Assembly (NCBI RefSeq): GCF_008000755.1 | Contig: NZ_CP041690.1 | Coordinates: 2,171,260 to 2,235,259 of the forward strand | Direction of reading: 5' to 3' | Length of the DNA stretch: 64,000 nt | Source of the DNA: Youhaiella tibetensis | GTDB taxonomy: Bacteria > Pseudomonadota > Alphaproteobacteria > Rhizobiales > Devosiaceae | Shown here: in pieces, positions 18,699-28,117 of the stretch | Position numbering within the stretch: position 1 is the first letter of the stretch | Layout of the letters: each line of letters starts with the position of its first letter | Notes under the pieces: generated by a model | Told to the model about the DNA's origin: nothing | Databases searched by the model: none | What the model saw: only the letters and a program-made list of their open reading frames with translations | Translations under genes and position numbers: made by a program

Positions 18699-19571
18699 AT
18701 GGTACTCAGCGCCCTGCTGACCGGGCTCGTGCTCGGCGGCACCTATGCGCTCATCGCGATGGGCCTGACGCTGCAATATGGCGTCGCCCGGATCATGAAC
18801 CTCGCCTACGGCGACGTGATCATCGCTGCCGCCTTCGGCGCATTCGTGCTGTTCAATTCCCTTGGCATCAACCCTCTGCTGGGCCTGCTGATCGTGGCGC
18901 CCGTCGGCTTCCTCGCCAGCTATCTCATCTATGCGGTGATGCTTCAGCCGCTGGCGCGCCGATCGGGCGATCGCGGGCGCCTCGAGGTGGATTCGATCCT
19001 GGCAACCTTCGGCCTGCTCTTCATCATCCAGGGCGTGGCGCTTGTCGTCTTCGGTTCCGGCTTCATGAGCTACTCGTTCCTGGCGGTACCCGTGAACATC
19101 CTGGGCACCTCGCTGGCAGCCAACCGCGTTCTGGCGTTCGTTCTGGCCATCGTCATCGGCGGCGGGCTCTACCAGCTGCTGACCCGGACGCGCTGGGGTA
19201 CCGCGATCCGCGCGGTGGCCGTGGCGCCGGGTTCAGCGCCACTCGTCGGCATCGATGTCGACCGGGTAGCCCGCTTCGCCTTTGCCCTGGGCGGCGCACT
19301 GGCAGCGTGCGGCGGCGTCATCGTCTCGATGTATCTCACTTTCAACGCCACGGCCGGCGTGGTCTTCACCATGAAGGCGCTCGTCGTGGTCATCATGGGC
19401 GGCGTGGGCAACATCCCCGGCGCCCTGGCGGCCGGCCTCATTCTCGGTGTCGTAGAGACGCTGGTGGCGACGTTCGTCGATCCTGGCCTCACGCTCGCGG
19501 CGACCTACCTCATCTTCCTTGCCGTGCTGGTGCTGCGTCCCTCCGGCCTCTTCGGCAGGAGCGCCTCATGA
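18699..19571 (+). CDS. LivH-type ABC importer permease (third Liv cluster)
   Basis: 290 residues, multiple membrane segments. LivH motifs: MGLTLQYGVARIMNLAYGD near the N-terminus and GGVGNIPGALAAGLILGVVE near the C-terminus. Starts with ATG 67 bases after the binding-protein gene and overlaps the LivM gene by ATGA. Confidence 0.92.
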   Translation: MVLSALLTGLVLGGTYALIAMGLTLQYGVARIMNLAYGDVIIAAAFGAFVLFNSLGINPLLGLLIVAPVGFLASYLIYAVMLQPLARRSGDRGRLEVDSILATFGLLFIIQGVALVVFGSGFMSYSFLAVPVNILGTSLAANRVLAFVLAIVIGGGLYQLLTRTRWGTAIRAVAVAPGSAPLVGIDVDRVARFAFALGGALAACGGVIVSMYLTFNATAGVVFTMKALVVVIMGGVGNIPGALAAGLILGVVETLVATFVDPGLTLAATYLIFLAVLVLRPSGLFGRSAS

Positions 19572-20515
19572 ATGCCCGCACGCTTTCCCTGACGATCGGC
19601 GCCATCGCCATCCTGGCGATCCTCGCGGCCGCTCCGGCCTATGCCGGCCCCTACCCGCTTGGCCTCATGATCGGCATCCTCAGCTACGGCGTCCTGGCCA
19701 CCGCCTGGTCGATGTTCTCGGGACCAACGCGCTATGTGTCGTTGGCGACGGTCGCCTTCTTCGGCATCGGGGCCTATACAGTTGCCGTGCTCGGCGACGT
19801 GATGCCCTATCCCCTCATCCTGCTCGTGGCAGCCCTCATCGGGGCCGTGCTCGCCATTCTGGTCGGCATGGCAACGCTAAGACTGGCAGGGGTTTACTTC
19901 GTGGTCTTCACGTTCGGCCTGACCGAACTGGTGCGCCAGCTCGTGACCTATTACGAGGTCAACGTCACCAAGACCCTCGGCCGCTACGTGTTCCTGCCAC
20001 TCGGGCCCGAGCACATCTATTGGCAGCTCCTGGCCCTGGGCACCGTTACCCTGGCACTGGCCTGGTGGGTGCGGCGAGCCCGTATCGGGCTGGCGCTGCG
20101 CGTCATCGGCGACGACCCCGTTGCCGCCAGCCACCTCGGCATCGACATCACGCGCACCAAGCTCACGCTCTTTGCGGCAAGCGCGGTCATCATGACGCTG
20201 GCCGGCGCCATCCAGGCACCCCGCTGGACCTATATCGAGCCCTCGATCGTCTTCAACCCGACCGTCTCCTTCCTTACGGTGATCATGGCCCTGCTCGGCG
20301 GACCCAATCGCCTGTTCGGCCCCCTGCTCGGCGCCATCCCGCTCTTCCTCCTGTTCGAATGGCTCTCGGCCAACTTCCCCAATCACTACTCGATCATCCT
20401 GGGACTGCTGTTCGTGGCGATCGTCTTCCTCCTCCCCAATGGCGTCCTGGCCTTCGCCGAGGGCCTCATCAACCGGGTGCGTCCCGTCGCCGGCTCCCGT
20501 GAGGCGGCGCGATGA
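19568..20515 (+). CDS. LivM-type ABC importer permease (third Liv cluster)
   Basis: 315 residues. An N-terminal hydrophobic segment is followed by the LivM pattern FSGPTRYVSLATVAFFGIGA and YFVVFTFGLTELVRQ; the C-terminal loop is LLGGPNRLFGPLLGA. A longer frame exists upstream inside livH, but the ATG at 19568 overlapping the livH stop is the natural start. Overlaps the LivG gene by ATGA at 20512-20515. Confidence 0.92.
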   Translation: MNARTLSLTIGAIAILAILAAAPAYAGPYPLGLMIGILSYGVLATAWSMFSGPTRYVSLATVAFFGIGAYTVAVLGDVMPYPLILLVAALIGAVLAILVGMATLRLAGVYFVVFTFGLTELVRQLVTYYEVNVTKTLGRYVFLPLGPEHIYWQLLALGTVTLALAWWVRRARIGLALRVIGDDPVAASHLGIDITRTKLTLFAASAVIMTLAGAIQAPRWTYIEPSIVFNPTVSFLTVIMALLGGPNRLFGPLLGAIPLFLLFEWLSANFPNHYSIILGLLFVAIVFLLPNGVLAFAEGLINRVRPVAGSREAAR

Positions 20516-21240
20516 CCGCCCTGCTCGAATTGCGCAACGTGACCAAGCGCTTCGGCGGGCTGGTCGCCGTCAACGGCCTCAGCTTCTCGCTGGCCCGAGG
20601 AGAAATCGCGGGCCTGCTTGGACCCAACGGGTCGGGCAAGACCACGGCGCTCAACATGATCTCCGGACTCCTCCTGCCCAATGGCGGGGAGATCGACCTG
20701 GCCGGCCAGGCCATCGGCGGCCTGCCCGCCGACCGGATCGCCCATCGCGGTGTGGCGCGGACTTTCCAGCTCGTGCGGGCCCTGCCCTCGCTGAGCGTGG
20801 GGGAGAACGTGCTAGCTGCACTAGCCTTCCGCCGGCATCCGCTCTGGGGGCCGGCGGCCGAACCGGAGATCGAGCGTCTGCTGGCCTCGGTCGGCCTAGG
20901 CGGGCGCGCCCGGCAATCGGCCGCAAGCCTTACCTATATCGACCTCAAGCGGATGGAACTCGCCCGCGCGCTGGCGGCGGACCCCACCCTGCTGCTGCTC
21001 GACGAGTGGCTGGCAGGGCTCAACCCGACCGAACTGCGCGACGGCATCGACCTTATCCTGTCGCTGCGCGATCGCGGCATGACGGTGCTGCTGGTGGAAC
21101 ACGTGATGGACGCGGTGCGCGCACTCTGCGACAGGTGCGTGGTGATGAACACCGGCAGCCTCATCGCCGAAGGCCCCACCGAAGACGTCCTGCGGCACCC
21201 CGAAGTGGTGCGCGCCTACCTGGGAGACCTCCATGCTTGA
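20512..21240 (+). CDS. LivG-type ABC importer ATP-binding protein with variant signature (third Liv cluster)
   Basis: 242 residues. Walker A GPNGSGKTT is normal. The signature reads LTYIDLKRMELARAL with no glycine, and Walker B continues as DEWLAGLNPTE instead of DEPxxGL. I have seen similar variants in a Liv subfamily linked with aromatic or organic acid uptake, so this probably reflects the subfamily and not loss of function. H-loop VEHVMD is present. Translationally coupled to genes on both sides. Confidence 0.9.
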   Translation: MTALLELRNVTKRFGGLVAVNGLSFSLARGEIAGLLGPNGSGKTTALNMISGLLLPNGGEIDLAGQAIGGLPADRIAHRGVARTFQLVRALPSLSVGENVLAALAFRRHPLWGPAAEPEIERLLASVGLGGRARQSAASLTYIDLKRMELARALAADPTLLLLDEWLAGLNPTELRDGIDLILSLRDRGMTVLLVEHVMDAVRALCDRCVVMNTGSLIAEGPTEDVLRHPEVVRAYLGDLHA

Positions 21241-21976
21241 GGCCGGCCCCCTCTCGATCTACTACGGCAAGCACCTCGCGCTCGACGGCGCCCGTCTCGC
21301 CGTGGCCTCGGGCGAGACCGTCGTGGTGCTCGGCGCCAATGGGGCGGGCAAATCCTCGCTGCTCAAGGCGCTGGCCGGGCTCGTCAAGCCAGCGCCCGGA
21401 GCCTCGGTCCGGCTTGGCGGCACCGAAATTCTCGGTCGCCGCGCCCACCAGTTCCTCGAGGCCGGCATCGCGCTGGTACCGGAAGGACGCGGCATCTTCG
21501 GGGACCTGACGGTGGCGGAGAATCTGGAGCTGGGAGCCTATGCCCGGCGCGCCCGCGCCTTCGAGCGGGACACGCGCGAACTCGTGCTGACATTGTTCCC
21601 GCGCCTCAAGGAACGCCTCGGCCAGATCGCCCGCACCATGTCGGGCGGCGAGCAGCAGATGGTCGCCATCGGCCGGGCGCTGATGAGCAAGCCCAGCCTG
21701 CTCATGCTCGACGAGCCCAGCCTGGGCCTGGCTCCCATCGTGACGGGGGAGCTTTTCGCAGCGCTTGGCGAAGTCAAGAAGACCGGCGTCAGCCTTCTCA
21801 TCGTCGAGCAGAACGTCAAGGCGAGCCTCGCCGTCGCCGACCGCGGCTACCTGGTGGAAGCCGGCCGCATTGTCGGCGAGGACAGCGCCGCCAACCTCAT
21901 GAACGACCCCGCCGTGCAAAGGGCCTTCCTCGGCCAGTCCGGCGCAACCAGTACCCAGCATGGAGAACCGCAATGA
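21233..21976 (+). CDS. LivF-type ABC importer ATP-binding protein (third Liv cluster)
   Basis: 247 residues. Walker A GANGAGKSS, signature MSGGEQQMVAIGRAL, Walker B LMLDEPSLGLAP and an intact VEQN switch are seen. Overlaps LivG by 8 bases, and its own stop overlaps the start of the aldehyde dehydrogenase gene (ATGA at 21973-21976), which places that enzyme in the transporter operon. Confidence 0.92.
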   Translation: MLEAGPLSIYYGKHLALDGARLAVASGETVVVLGANGAGKSSLLKALAGLVKPAPGASVRLGGTEILGRRAHQFLEAGIALVPEGRGIFGDLTVAENLELGAYARRARAFERDTRELVLTLFPRLKERLGQIARTMSGGEQQMVAIGRALMSKPSLLMLDEPSLGLAPIVTGELFAALGEVKKTGVSLLIVEQNVKASLAVADRGYLVEAGRIVGEDSAANLMNDPAVQRAFLGQSGATSTQHGEPQ

Positions 21977-23424
21977 CCGACTTGGGCTTGCTGATCAACA
22001 ACACCGAGATGCCGGCGACCGGTGACGCCGTGTTCGAGCGGCACAACCCCATCTCGGGCGAAGTCGCCACCCGCGCCGCGGCCGCCACGGTCGAAGACGC
22101 CCTCAAGGCCGCCGATGCCGCAGCTGCAGCGTTTCCTGGCTGGTCCCACACCGCGCCCGGCGAGCGCCGGAAGATCCTCTGGGCCGCCGGCGATGCGCTC
22201 GAAGCCAAGATCGACCAGTTCATCGAGGCCATGGGCGCCGAGACCGGCGCGACGGCGGGCTGGGCGCATTTCAACGTTCACCTGGCGGCCGACATGCTGC
22301 GCGAGGCAGCGGCACTGACGACCCAGATCACGGGCGAGATCATCCCTTCCAACCGGCCGGGCTCGACGGCAATGGCCGTCCGTCAGGCCGCCGGCGTGAT
22401 CCTTTCGATCGCCCCCTGGAACGCCCCGGTGATCCTGGGCGTGCGTTCGCTCGCCACCCCTCTGGCCTGCGGCAACACCGTGGTCTTCAAGTCGAGCGAA
22501 ATCTGCCCGCGGACCCACCGGCTCATCGCCGATGCGCTGAACGAGGCCGGCCTGCCGCCGGGCGTGCTCAACGTCGTGTCCAACGCGCCCGAGGACGCGC
22601 CCGAACTGGTTGCCGCGCTCATCGCGCACCCGGCTGTCCGGCGCGTCAATTTCACGGGCTCGACGCGCGTGGGCAAGGTCATCGCCGAGACTGCCGCACG
22701 CAACCTCAAGCCGGCGCTTCTCGAACTGGGCGGCAAGGCGCCGATGGTGGTGCTCGACGATGCCGATATCGATGCGGCGGTCGATGCGGCAGCCTTCGGC
22801 GCCTACATGAACCAGGGCCAGATCTGCATGTCCACCGAGCGGATCGTTATCGACGACAAGATCGCCGACAAGTTCGTGGCGGCCCTTTCGGCCAAGGCTT
22901 CCACGCTCAAGGCAGGCGACCCGCGCAAGGGCAACACCCCGCTCGGCTGCCTCGTCGACCCGACGGCGGCCCAGCGTATCGACGGGCTGGTCAAGGACGC
23001 GGTTGCCAAGGGCGCCAAGCTGAGCGCGGGCGGCCATATCGAGGGCACGATCATGGAGGCGACCGTTATCGACAACGTGACTCCCGGCATGCGCCTCTAC
23101 CGGGAGGAATCCTTCGGCCCGCTCGTGGTGGTGATCCGCGTCGGCTCCATCGACGAAGCGGTGCGCGTCGCCAACGATACCGAATACGGCCTGGCTTCGG
23201 CCGTGTTCGGGCGCGATGTGATGCGGGCGATGGCGGTGGCGAGCCGCATCGAGGCCGGCATCTGCCACATCAATGGACCAACGGTCCATGACGAAGCCCA
23301 GATGCCTTTCGGGGGCGTCAAGGCATCTGGCTATGGCCGGTTCGGAGGCAAGGCAGGCATAGCCGAGTTCACCGAACTGCGTTGGATCACCGTCCAGGAC
23401 GGTCCGATCCACTACCCGTTCTAG
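21973..23424 (+). CDS. NAD(P)-dependent aldehyde dehydrogenase, probably for aromatic aldehydes
   Basis: 483 residues, normal for the aldehyde dehydrogenase family. Cofactor-domain motif IAPWNAPVILGVRSLA, glutamate motif LELGGKAPMVVLDDAD and catalytic cysteine in MNQGQICMSTERI are intact, with EESFGPL and PFGGVKASGYGRFG later. The sequence style is that of the vanillin / salicylaldehyde / benzaldehyde dehydrogenase branch. Position between an importer and pobA suggests oxidation of 4-hydroxybenzaldehyde (or a relative) to the PobA substrate 4-hydroxybenzoate. Its 3' end overlaps the convergent AraC-type gene by 38 bases. Confidence 0.88.
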   Translation: MTDLGLLINNTEMPATGDAVFERHNPISGEVATRAAAATVEDALKAADAAAAAFPGWSHTAPGERRKILWAAGDALEAKIDQFIEAMGAETGATAGWAHFNVHLAADMLREAAALTTQITGEIIPSNRPGSTAMAVRQAAGVILSIAPWNAPVILGVRSLATPLACGNTVVFKSSEICPRTHRLIADALNEAGLPPGVLNVVSNAPEDAPELVAALIAHPAVRRVNFTGSTRVGKVIAETAARNLKPALLELGGKAPMVVLDDADIDAAVDAAAFGAYMNQGQICMSTERIVIDDKIADKFVAALSAKASTLKAGDPRKGNTPLGCLVDPTAAQRIDGLVKDAVAKGAKLSAGGHIEGTIMEATVIDNVTPGMRLYREESFGPLVVVIRVGSIDEAVRVANDTEYGLASAVFGRDVMRAMAVASRIEAGICHINGPTVHDEAQMPFGGVKASGYGRFGGKAGIAEFTELRWITVQDGPIHYPF

Positions 23425-24340
23425 ACGGGCGGCCAACGGGGAGGAGCGGCGCCGCACCCTCCTCCCCCTCCCCTCTTGCCGCCTTGCGGAAGAGGCCCGG
23501 CGCCATGCCGACCTGCCGGGCGAAGAAGCGGTTGAAATACGACGGGTCCTGATAGCCGAGCAGCAATGCGATCTCCTTGACACTGAGCGAGGAGAACTTG
23601 AGGTAACGCTTGGCCTCCAGCGCAATACGGCGCTCGATGACGCTCAGGGCCGAGGTGCCGAGCACCTGCTTGCAGACCCGGTTGAGATGGCTCGGCGTAA
23701 TGCCCAGCGTACCGGCATAAAACCCCATCGGCCGCGCCCGCGCGAACTCGGCGTCCACAAGAGCCTGGAAGGCCTGGACGTGGTGCACGGCGCGGTTGGC
23801 ATCAGCCTGCATCGAGTGGGCGGAGGCAACCTCGGCCCGATGGATCGCCACCAGCAGCAACCCGATACGCGCCGACATGGCCGTGGCCCGACCATGCTCG
23901 CGCCGTCCCGCCTCTGCGATGAGCTGTTCGACGGCGAGGCCGACCTCCCGACCGCCGCGAACGATGCGCGGCCCACGAAAGGCCTCGGCGATTTCAGGGC
24001 TTTGCTGAAGGATGGCGCGCACGTCGCGCTCGAAGAACGTAAGGACGACACCGACGATGTCGGGTGAGAACTCGTAGCCATGCACGGTCAGCGCCGGGAT
24101 GCAGATGGCGGTATCGGCACCCAGCGAAAAGACCTCGCCGTCGATCGTCGCTTCGACGGTTCCCGCAGTTACGTGAATGACCTGAAAAAACTGCTCGTGC
24201 CGGTGCGGCGCGATGCGGAAATCGTACAAGCTTGAGCGCGACAGCACGGTTTCCCAATGCAGCCAGTCCTGCGCCTGATCCTCGGTCTCTTCGCCATAGA
24301 GCGCGTAGATGGGAATTGAGCTCATGCTCGAATTGTCCAT
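23387..24340 (-). CDS. AraC-family regulator, PobR-like
   Basis: About 317 residues, divergent from pobA. N-terminal cupin domain (RIAPHRHEQFFQVIHVTAGTV) and C-terminal AraC helix-turn-helix pair: YAGTLGITPSHLNRVCKQVLG and SLSVKEIALLLGYQDPSYFN. The AraC-type PobR proteins I know start in the style of SIPIYALYGE, as here, and activate pobA in response to 4-hydroxybenzoate. Three in-frame ATGs (24361, 24340, 24325) are possible; none has a strong ribosome site, and the upstream two overlap a likely operator. The tail is rich in Gly, Ser and Arg. Confidence 0.85.
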   Translation of the reverse strand: MDNSSMSSIPIYALYGEETEDQAQDWLHWETVLSRSSLYDFRIAPHRHEQFFQVIHVTAGTVEATIDGEVFSLGADTAICIPALTVHGYEFSPDIVGVVLTFFERDVRAILQQSPEIAEAFRGPRIVRGGREVGLAVEQLIAEAGRREHGRATAMSARIGLLLVAIHRAEVASAHSMQADANRAVHHVQAFQALVDAEFARARPMGFYAGTLGITPSHLNRVCKQVLGTSALSVIERRIALEAKRYLKFSSLSVKEIALLLGYQDPSYFNRFFARQVGMAPGLFRKAARGEGEEGAAPLLPVGRPSRTGSGSDRPGR

Positions 24341-24361
24341 CTCTTTGCCGCCTCTGTCCAT
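24334..24361. promoter_or_regulatory. Candidate PobR operator: TGTCCAT direct repeat with 21-bp period
   Basis: TGTCCAT occurs at 24334-24340 and 24355-24361, exactly 21 bases apart and in the same orientation, ending about 50 bases before the pobA start codon. A poor -35-like TTGGCT follows at once at 24361-24366, so the site is placed for activation of pobA. The same heptamer and the same period occur near the other AraC-type gene at 17231-17264. Confidence 0.55.
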
Positions 24362-24411
24362 TGGCTCGCCCCCTCCAATCGATAAAATTTGAAAACTTTC
24401 GGGAGGATTGA

Positions 24412-25600
<1,189 letters not shown>

Positions 25601-25618
25601 CACCTAACATATTGATTT

Positions 25619-26653
25619 TTATAACTTAAATGAAACTTGTATGACAAGCTCGTTGGCGATGCGCAGCGCAGCGCCGGTGGCCTCGACGATCTGGGGCAAC
25701 ACCATCCATTCGAGCGTCCAGGCCGAGCCGGACCGCTCGTATTCGTGGACGAGCGCCTGATGCAGCAGACCGACCTGCCCGGCGTTGAAGCGTGCCAGCG
25801 TCACCAGGATTTCGGCTTTGACCGGGTTGGATTTGTGCGGCATGGCCGATGAGCCGCCGCCACCGGCGAGCGCAATTGCCGCCACCTCGTTCTGCGACAG
25901 CAGCGCCACGTCGGCACCGAACTTTCCAAGCGCGCCGGTGACCAGCGAGAGCACGGACGCAAAATCGACCAGCGGGTCACGCTGGGTGTGCCAGGGCGTG
26001 GCGAAACCAAGATCGAGATGGTCGGCCAGGCGCCGGGCAATTTCGTCTGCCTGCTCGCCCAGCCCGTCGCGAGTGCCGACGGCGCCGCCGAGTTGAATGA
26101 CCAGCAGGCTCCGACGCATGCCCTCGAGAGCGCGCAATTGCCGCTGGAGCGGCTCGGCCCAGTTCCCGATCTTGTCCGCCACCGTGATCGGCAGCGCCTG
26201 CTGCATGCGCGTGTGCCCCATGAGCGGCTGGGTGCCGAAGCGCGCCGAGAGATCCTGCAGCGATCGGCCGAGGGCCGCCAGACGATCCTCGAACAGCGTG
26301 ATGGCTTTGGCGAGACGCAGGACAAGGCTGGTGTCGATGGCATCCTGACTGGTGGCGCCCAGATGCACGGACTTGCCATGCTCGCCCACCGCGGCGCGCA
26401 ACTGCCTGACCAGCTCGGGCACGACCACGCCGTCGCGAGCCATGCCCACGGCGAGGGCGTCGTAATCGGGCGTGAAGCTGGCGCAGGCGGCAACGATGGC
26501 AGTTGCGGCGGCCTCAGGGATGAGGCCGGCGTCAGCCTCAGCCTGGGCCAGGGCGGATTCGAACGAGAGGATACCTGCGATTTCCGCCTCGCTGGTGAAG
26601 AGCGCAGCGGTTTCGGGGTCGCCGACCAGGGCTTGCAGCAGACGGTTGGGCAT
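25619..26653 (-). CDS. pcaB: 3-carboxy-cis,cis-muconate cycloisomerase
   Basis: 344 residues; converts carboxymuconate to gamma-carboxymuconolactone in the protocatechuate branch. Fumarase/aspartase superfamily signature GGGGSSAMPHKSNPVKAE and the motif GATSQDAIDTSLVLRL are clear. Pseudomonas-type enzymes are about 450 residues; the rhizobial form, as I remember it, is about 350, so the short length is probably normal. The last codons (VIQVSFKL) are AT-rich and unlike the rest. ATG at 26653 with GAGGAA upstream; the longer open frame reads through a repeat element and is rejected. Confidence 0.93.
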   Translation of the reverse strand: MPNRLLQALVGDPETAALFTSEAEIAGILSFESALAQAEADAGLIPEAAATAIVAACASFTPDYDALAVGMARDGVVVPELVRQLRAAVGEHGKSVHLGATSQDAIDTSLVLRLAKAITLFEDRLAALGRSLQDLSARFGTQPLMGHTRMQQALPITVADKIGNWAEPLQRQLRALEGMRRSLLVIQLGGAVGTRDGLGEQADEIARRLADHLDLGFATPWHTQRDPLVDFASVLSLVTGALGKFGADVALLSQNEVAAIALAGGGGSSAMPHKSNPVKAEILVTLARFNAGQVGLLHQALVHEYERSGSAWTLEWMVLPQIVEATGAALRIANELVIQVSFKL

Positions 26654-26717
26654 GGGGTTCCTCGGGTTGGCGCGAGTTTGGTGATGCGGTGGGGGAGCGT
26701 CAAGGTTGGTGACGGGG

Positions 26718-26828
26718 CCTACCCCCACCCTTGTCCCCTCCCCACATGGGGGAGGGAGACCTGCTGGCTCGATCGTGCCCCACGGCTTACCTCCCTCGGG
26801 TGGGGAGGGATTGAGGGGGGACACAGGC
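26718..26828. repeat. Palindromic intergenic repeat, copy 1 (pcaB-pcaF gap)
   Basis: About 111 bases, matched by a second copy at 28932-29049 in the same orientation. Shared blocks include the start (CCTA.CCCC.CCCTTG), the core GGGAGGGAGACCTGCTGGCT, TGCCCCAC, GTGGGGAGGGA and the end CACAGGC. It contains hairpins such as CCCTCCCC-ACAT-GGGGGAGGG. It looks like a REP/MITE-type element of the kind scattered in rhizobial intergenic spaces. Confidence 0.75.
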
Positions 26829-26908
26829 TCCGAGTTCTGGGCTCGCCTCCGGTCCGTCCATGAGGGCGCGCGGCCGGAGCGGAAGGAACGGGGCTCCTGG
26901 GCTCAGTC

Positions 26909-28117
26909 CTAGACGCGTTCCAACGCGATGGCGATGCCTTGCCCGACGCCGATGCACATCGTGGCGAGAGCGAGCTTCTTTCCGGTCAGAGAGAGCTCCA
27001 GGGCGGCTGTACCCGCGATGCGGGCGCCACTCATGCCGAGCGGGTGGCCAAGGGCGATGGCGCCGCCATTGGAGTTCACCTGCGGGGCATCCTCGGGCAG
27101 GCCCAACTCGCGCAGAACCGCGATGCCCTGGCTGGCAAAAGCCTCGTTGAGCTCGATGACGTCGAAATCGGTGGGGGCAAGCCCGAGGCGCGTGGTCAGC
27201 TTCCGCGTGGCAGGCGCCGGACCCATGCCCATGATGCGCGGCGGCACCCCGGCCGCAGCGCCGCCCAGGATACGCGCGATGGGGGTAAGCCCATACTTGC
27301 GCGCCGCCGCCTCGCTGGCGACGATGAGAGCCGCAGCGCCATCGTTGACGCCCGAGGAATTGCCGGCGGTGACGGTACCGCCCTCTTTCTTGAACGGCGT
27401 CGGGAGCCTGGCGAGCACTTCCACCGTCGTATCGGCGCGCGGATGCTCGTCCCGGTCGACGACCACGGGATCGCCTTTCTTCCGAGGAATGGTCACCGGC
27501 ACGATCTCGCGGGCAAGCCGGCCATTGGCCTGGGCGGCCGCAGCCTTCTGCTGGCTGCGCGCCGCGAAGGCGTCCTGGTCGGCGCGGGAAACGGCGAAGT
27601 CGGCGGCGACATTTTCGCCGGTTTCCGGCATGGAATCAACGCCGTACTGCGCTTTCATCAACGGATTTATGAAGCGCCAGCCGATGGTCGTGTCATAAAT
27701 CTCGGCGGCACGCGAAAAGGCCGTTTCGGCCTTGGGCATGACGAAGGGGGCGCGGCTCATGGACTCGACGCCACCAGCGATGAGGATCTCGGCCTCTCCC
27801 GCCTTGATGGCGCGGGCCGCGGTGATGACCGCATCCATGCCCGAGCCGCACAGACGATTGATGGTGGTGCCGGGCACCCCGACCGGAAGCCCGGCGAGCA
27901 AGGCGCTCATGCGGGCGACGTTGCGATTGTCCTCGCCCGCCTGGTTGGCGCAGCCGAAGATGACGTCATCGACGGCTTCCCAGTCCACGCCCGCGTACTG
28001 CGCCATCAGCGCCTTGAGCGGAATGGCGCCGAGGTCGTCGGCGCGCACGGACGAGAGCGCGCCACCGAAGCGGCCGATGGGCGTACGCAGATAGGCGCAG
28101 ATGAAGGCCTCAGGCAT
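26909..28117 (-). CDS. pcaF: Beta-ketoadipyl-CoA thiolase
   Basis: 402 residues; last step of the pathway, splitting 3-oxoadipyl-CoA into acetyl-CoA and succinyl-CoA. Thiolase signatures: nucleophilic Cys in NRLCGSGMDAV, NEAFASQG, GHPLGMSGAR with the catalytic His, and the second Cys in CIGVGQG near the C-terminus. The N-terminus PEAFICAYLRTPIGRFGG is typical of PcaF. ATG at 28117 with AAGGAGAAGG upstream, overlapping the pcaJ stop by 8 bases. General acetyl-CoA acetyltransferases look similar; the pca context decides the name. Confidence 0.93.
   Translation of the reverse strand: MPEAFICAYLRTPIGRFGGALSSVRADDLGAIPLKALMAQYAGVDWEAVDDVIFGCANQAGEDNRNVARMSALLAGLPVGVPGTTINRLCGSGMDAVITAARAIKAGEAEILIAGGVESMSRAPFVMPKAETAFSRAAEIYDTTIGWRFINPLMKAQYGVDSMPETGENVAADFAVSRADQDAFAARSQQKAAAAQANGRLAREIVPVTIPRKKGDPVVVDRDEHPRADTTVEVLARLPTPFKKEGGTVTAGNSSGVNDGAAALIVASEAAARKYGLTPIARILGGAAAGVPPRIMGMGPAPATRKLTTRLGLAPTDFDVIELNEAFASQGIAVLRELGLPEDAPQVNSNGGAIALGHPLGMSGARIAGTAALELSLTGKKLALATMCIGVGQGIAIALERV

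Noticed and set aside
21847..23625. Long open frame on the minus strand opposite the aldehyde dehydrogenase (592 codons)
   Set aside because: It mirrors a clear aldehyde dehydrogenase gene; its translation is rich in Arg, Gly and His without any family motif. Such antisense frames are common in GC-rich DNA.
26654..26824. N-terminal extension of PcaB
   Set aside because: It would translate the palindromic repeat; the ATG at 26653 gives the normal start.
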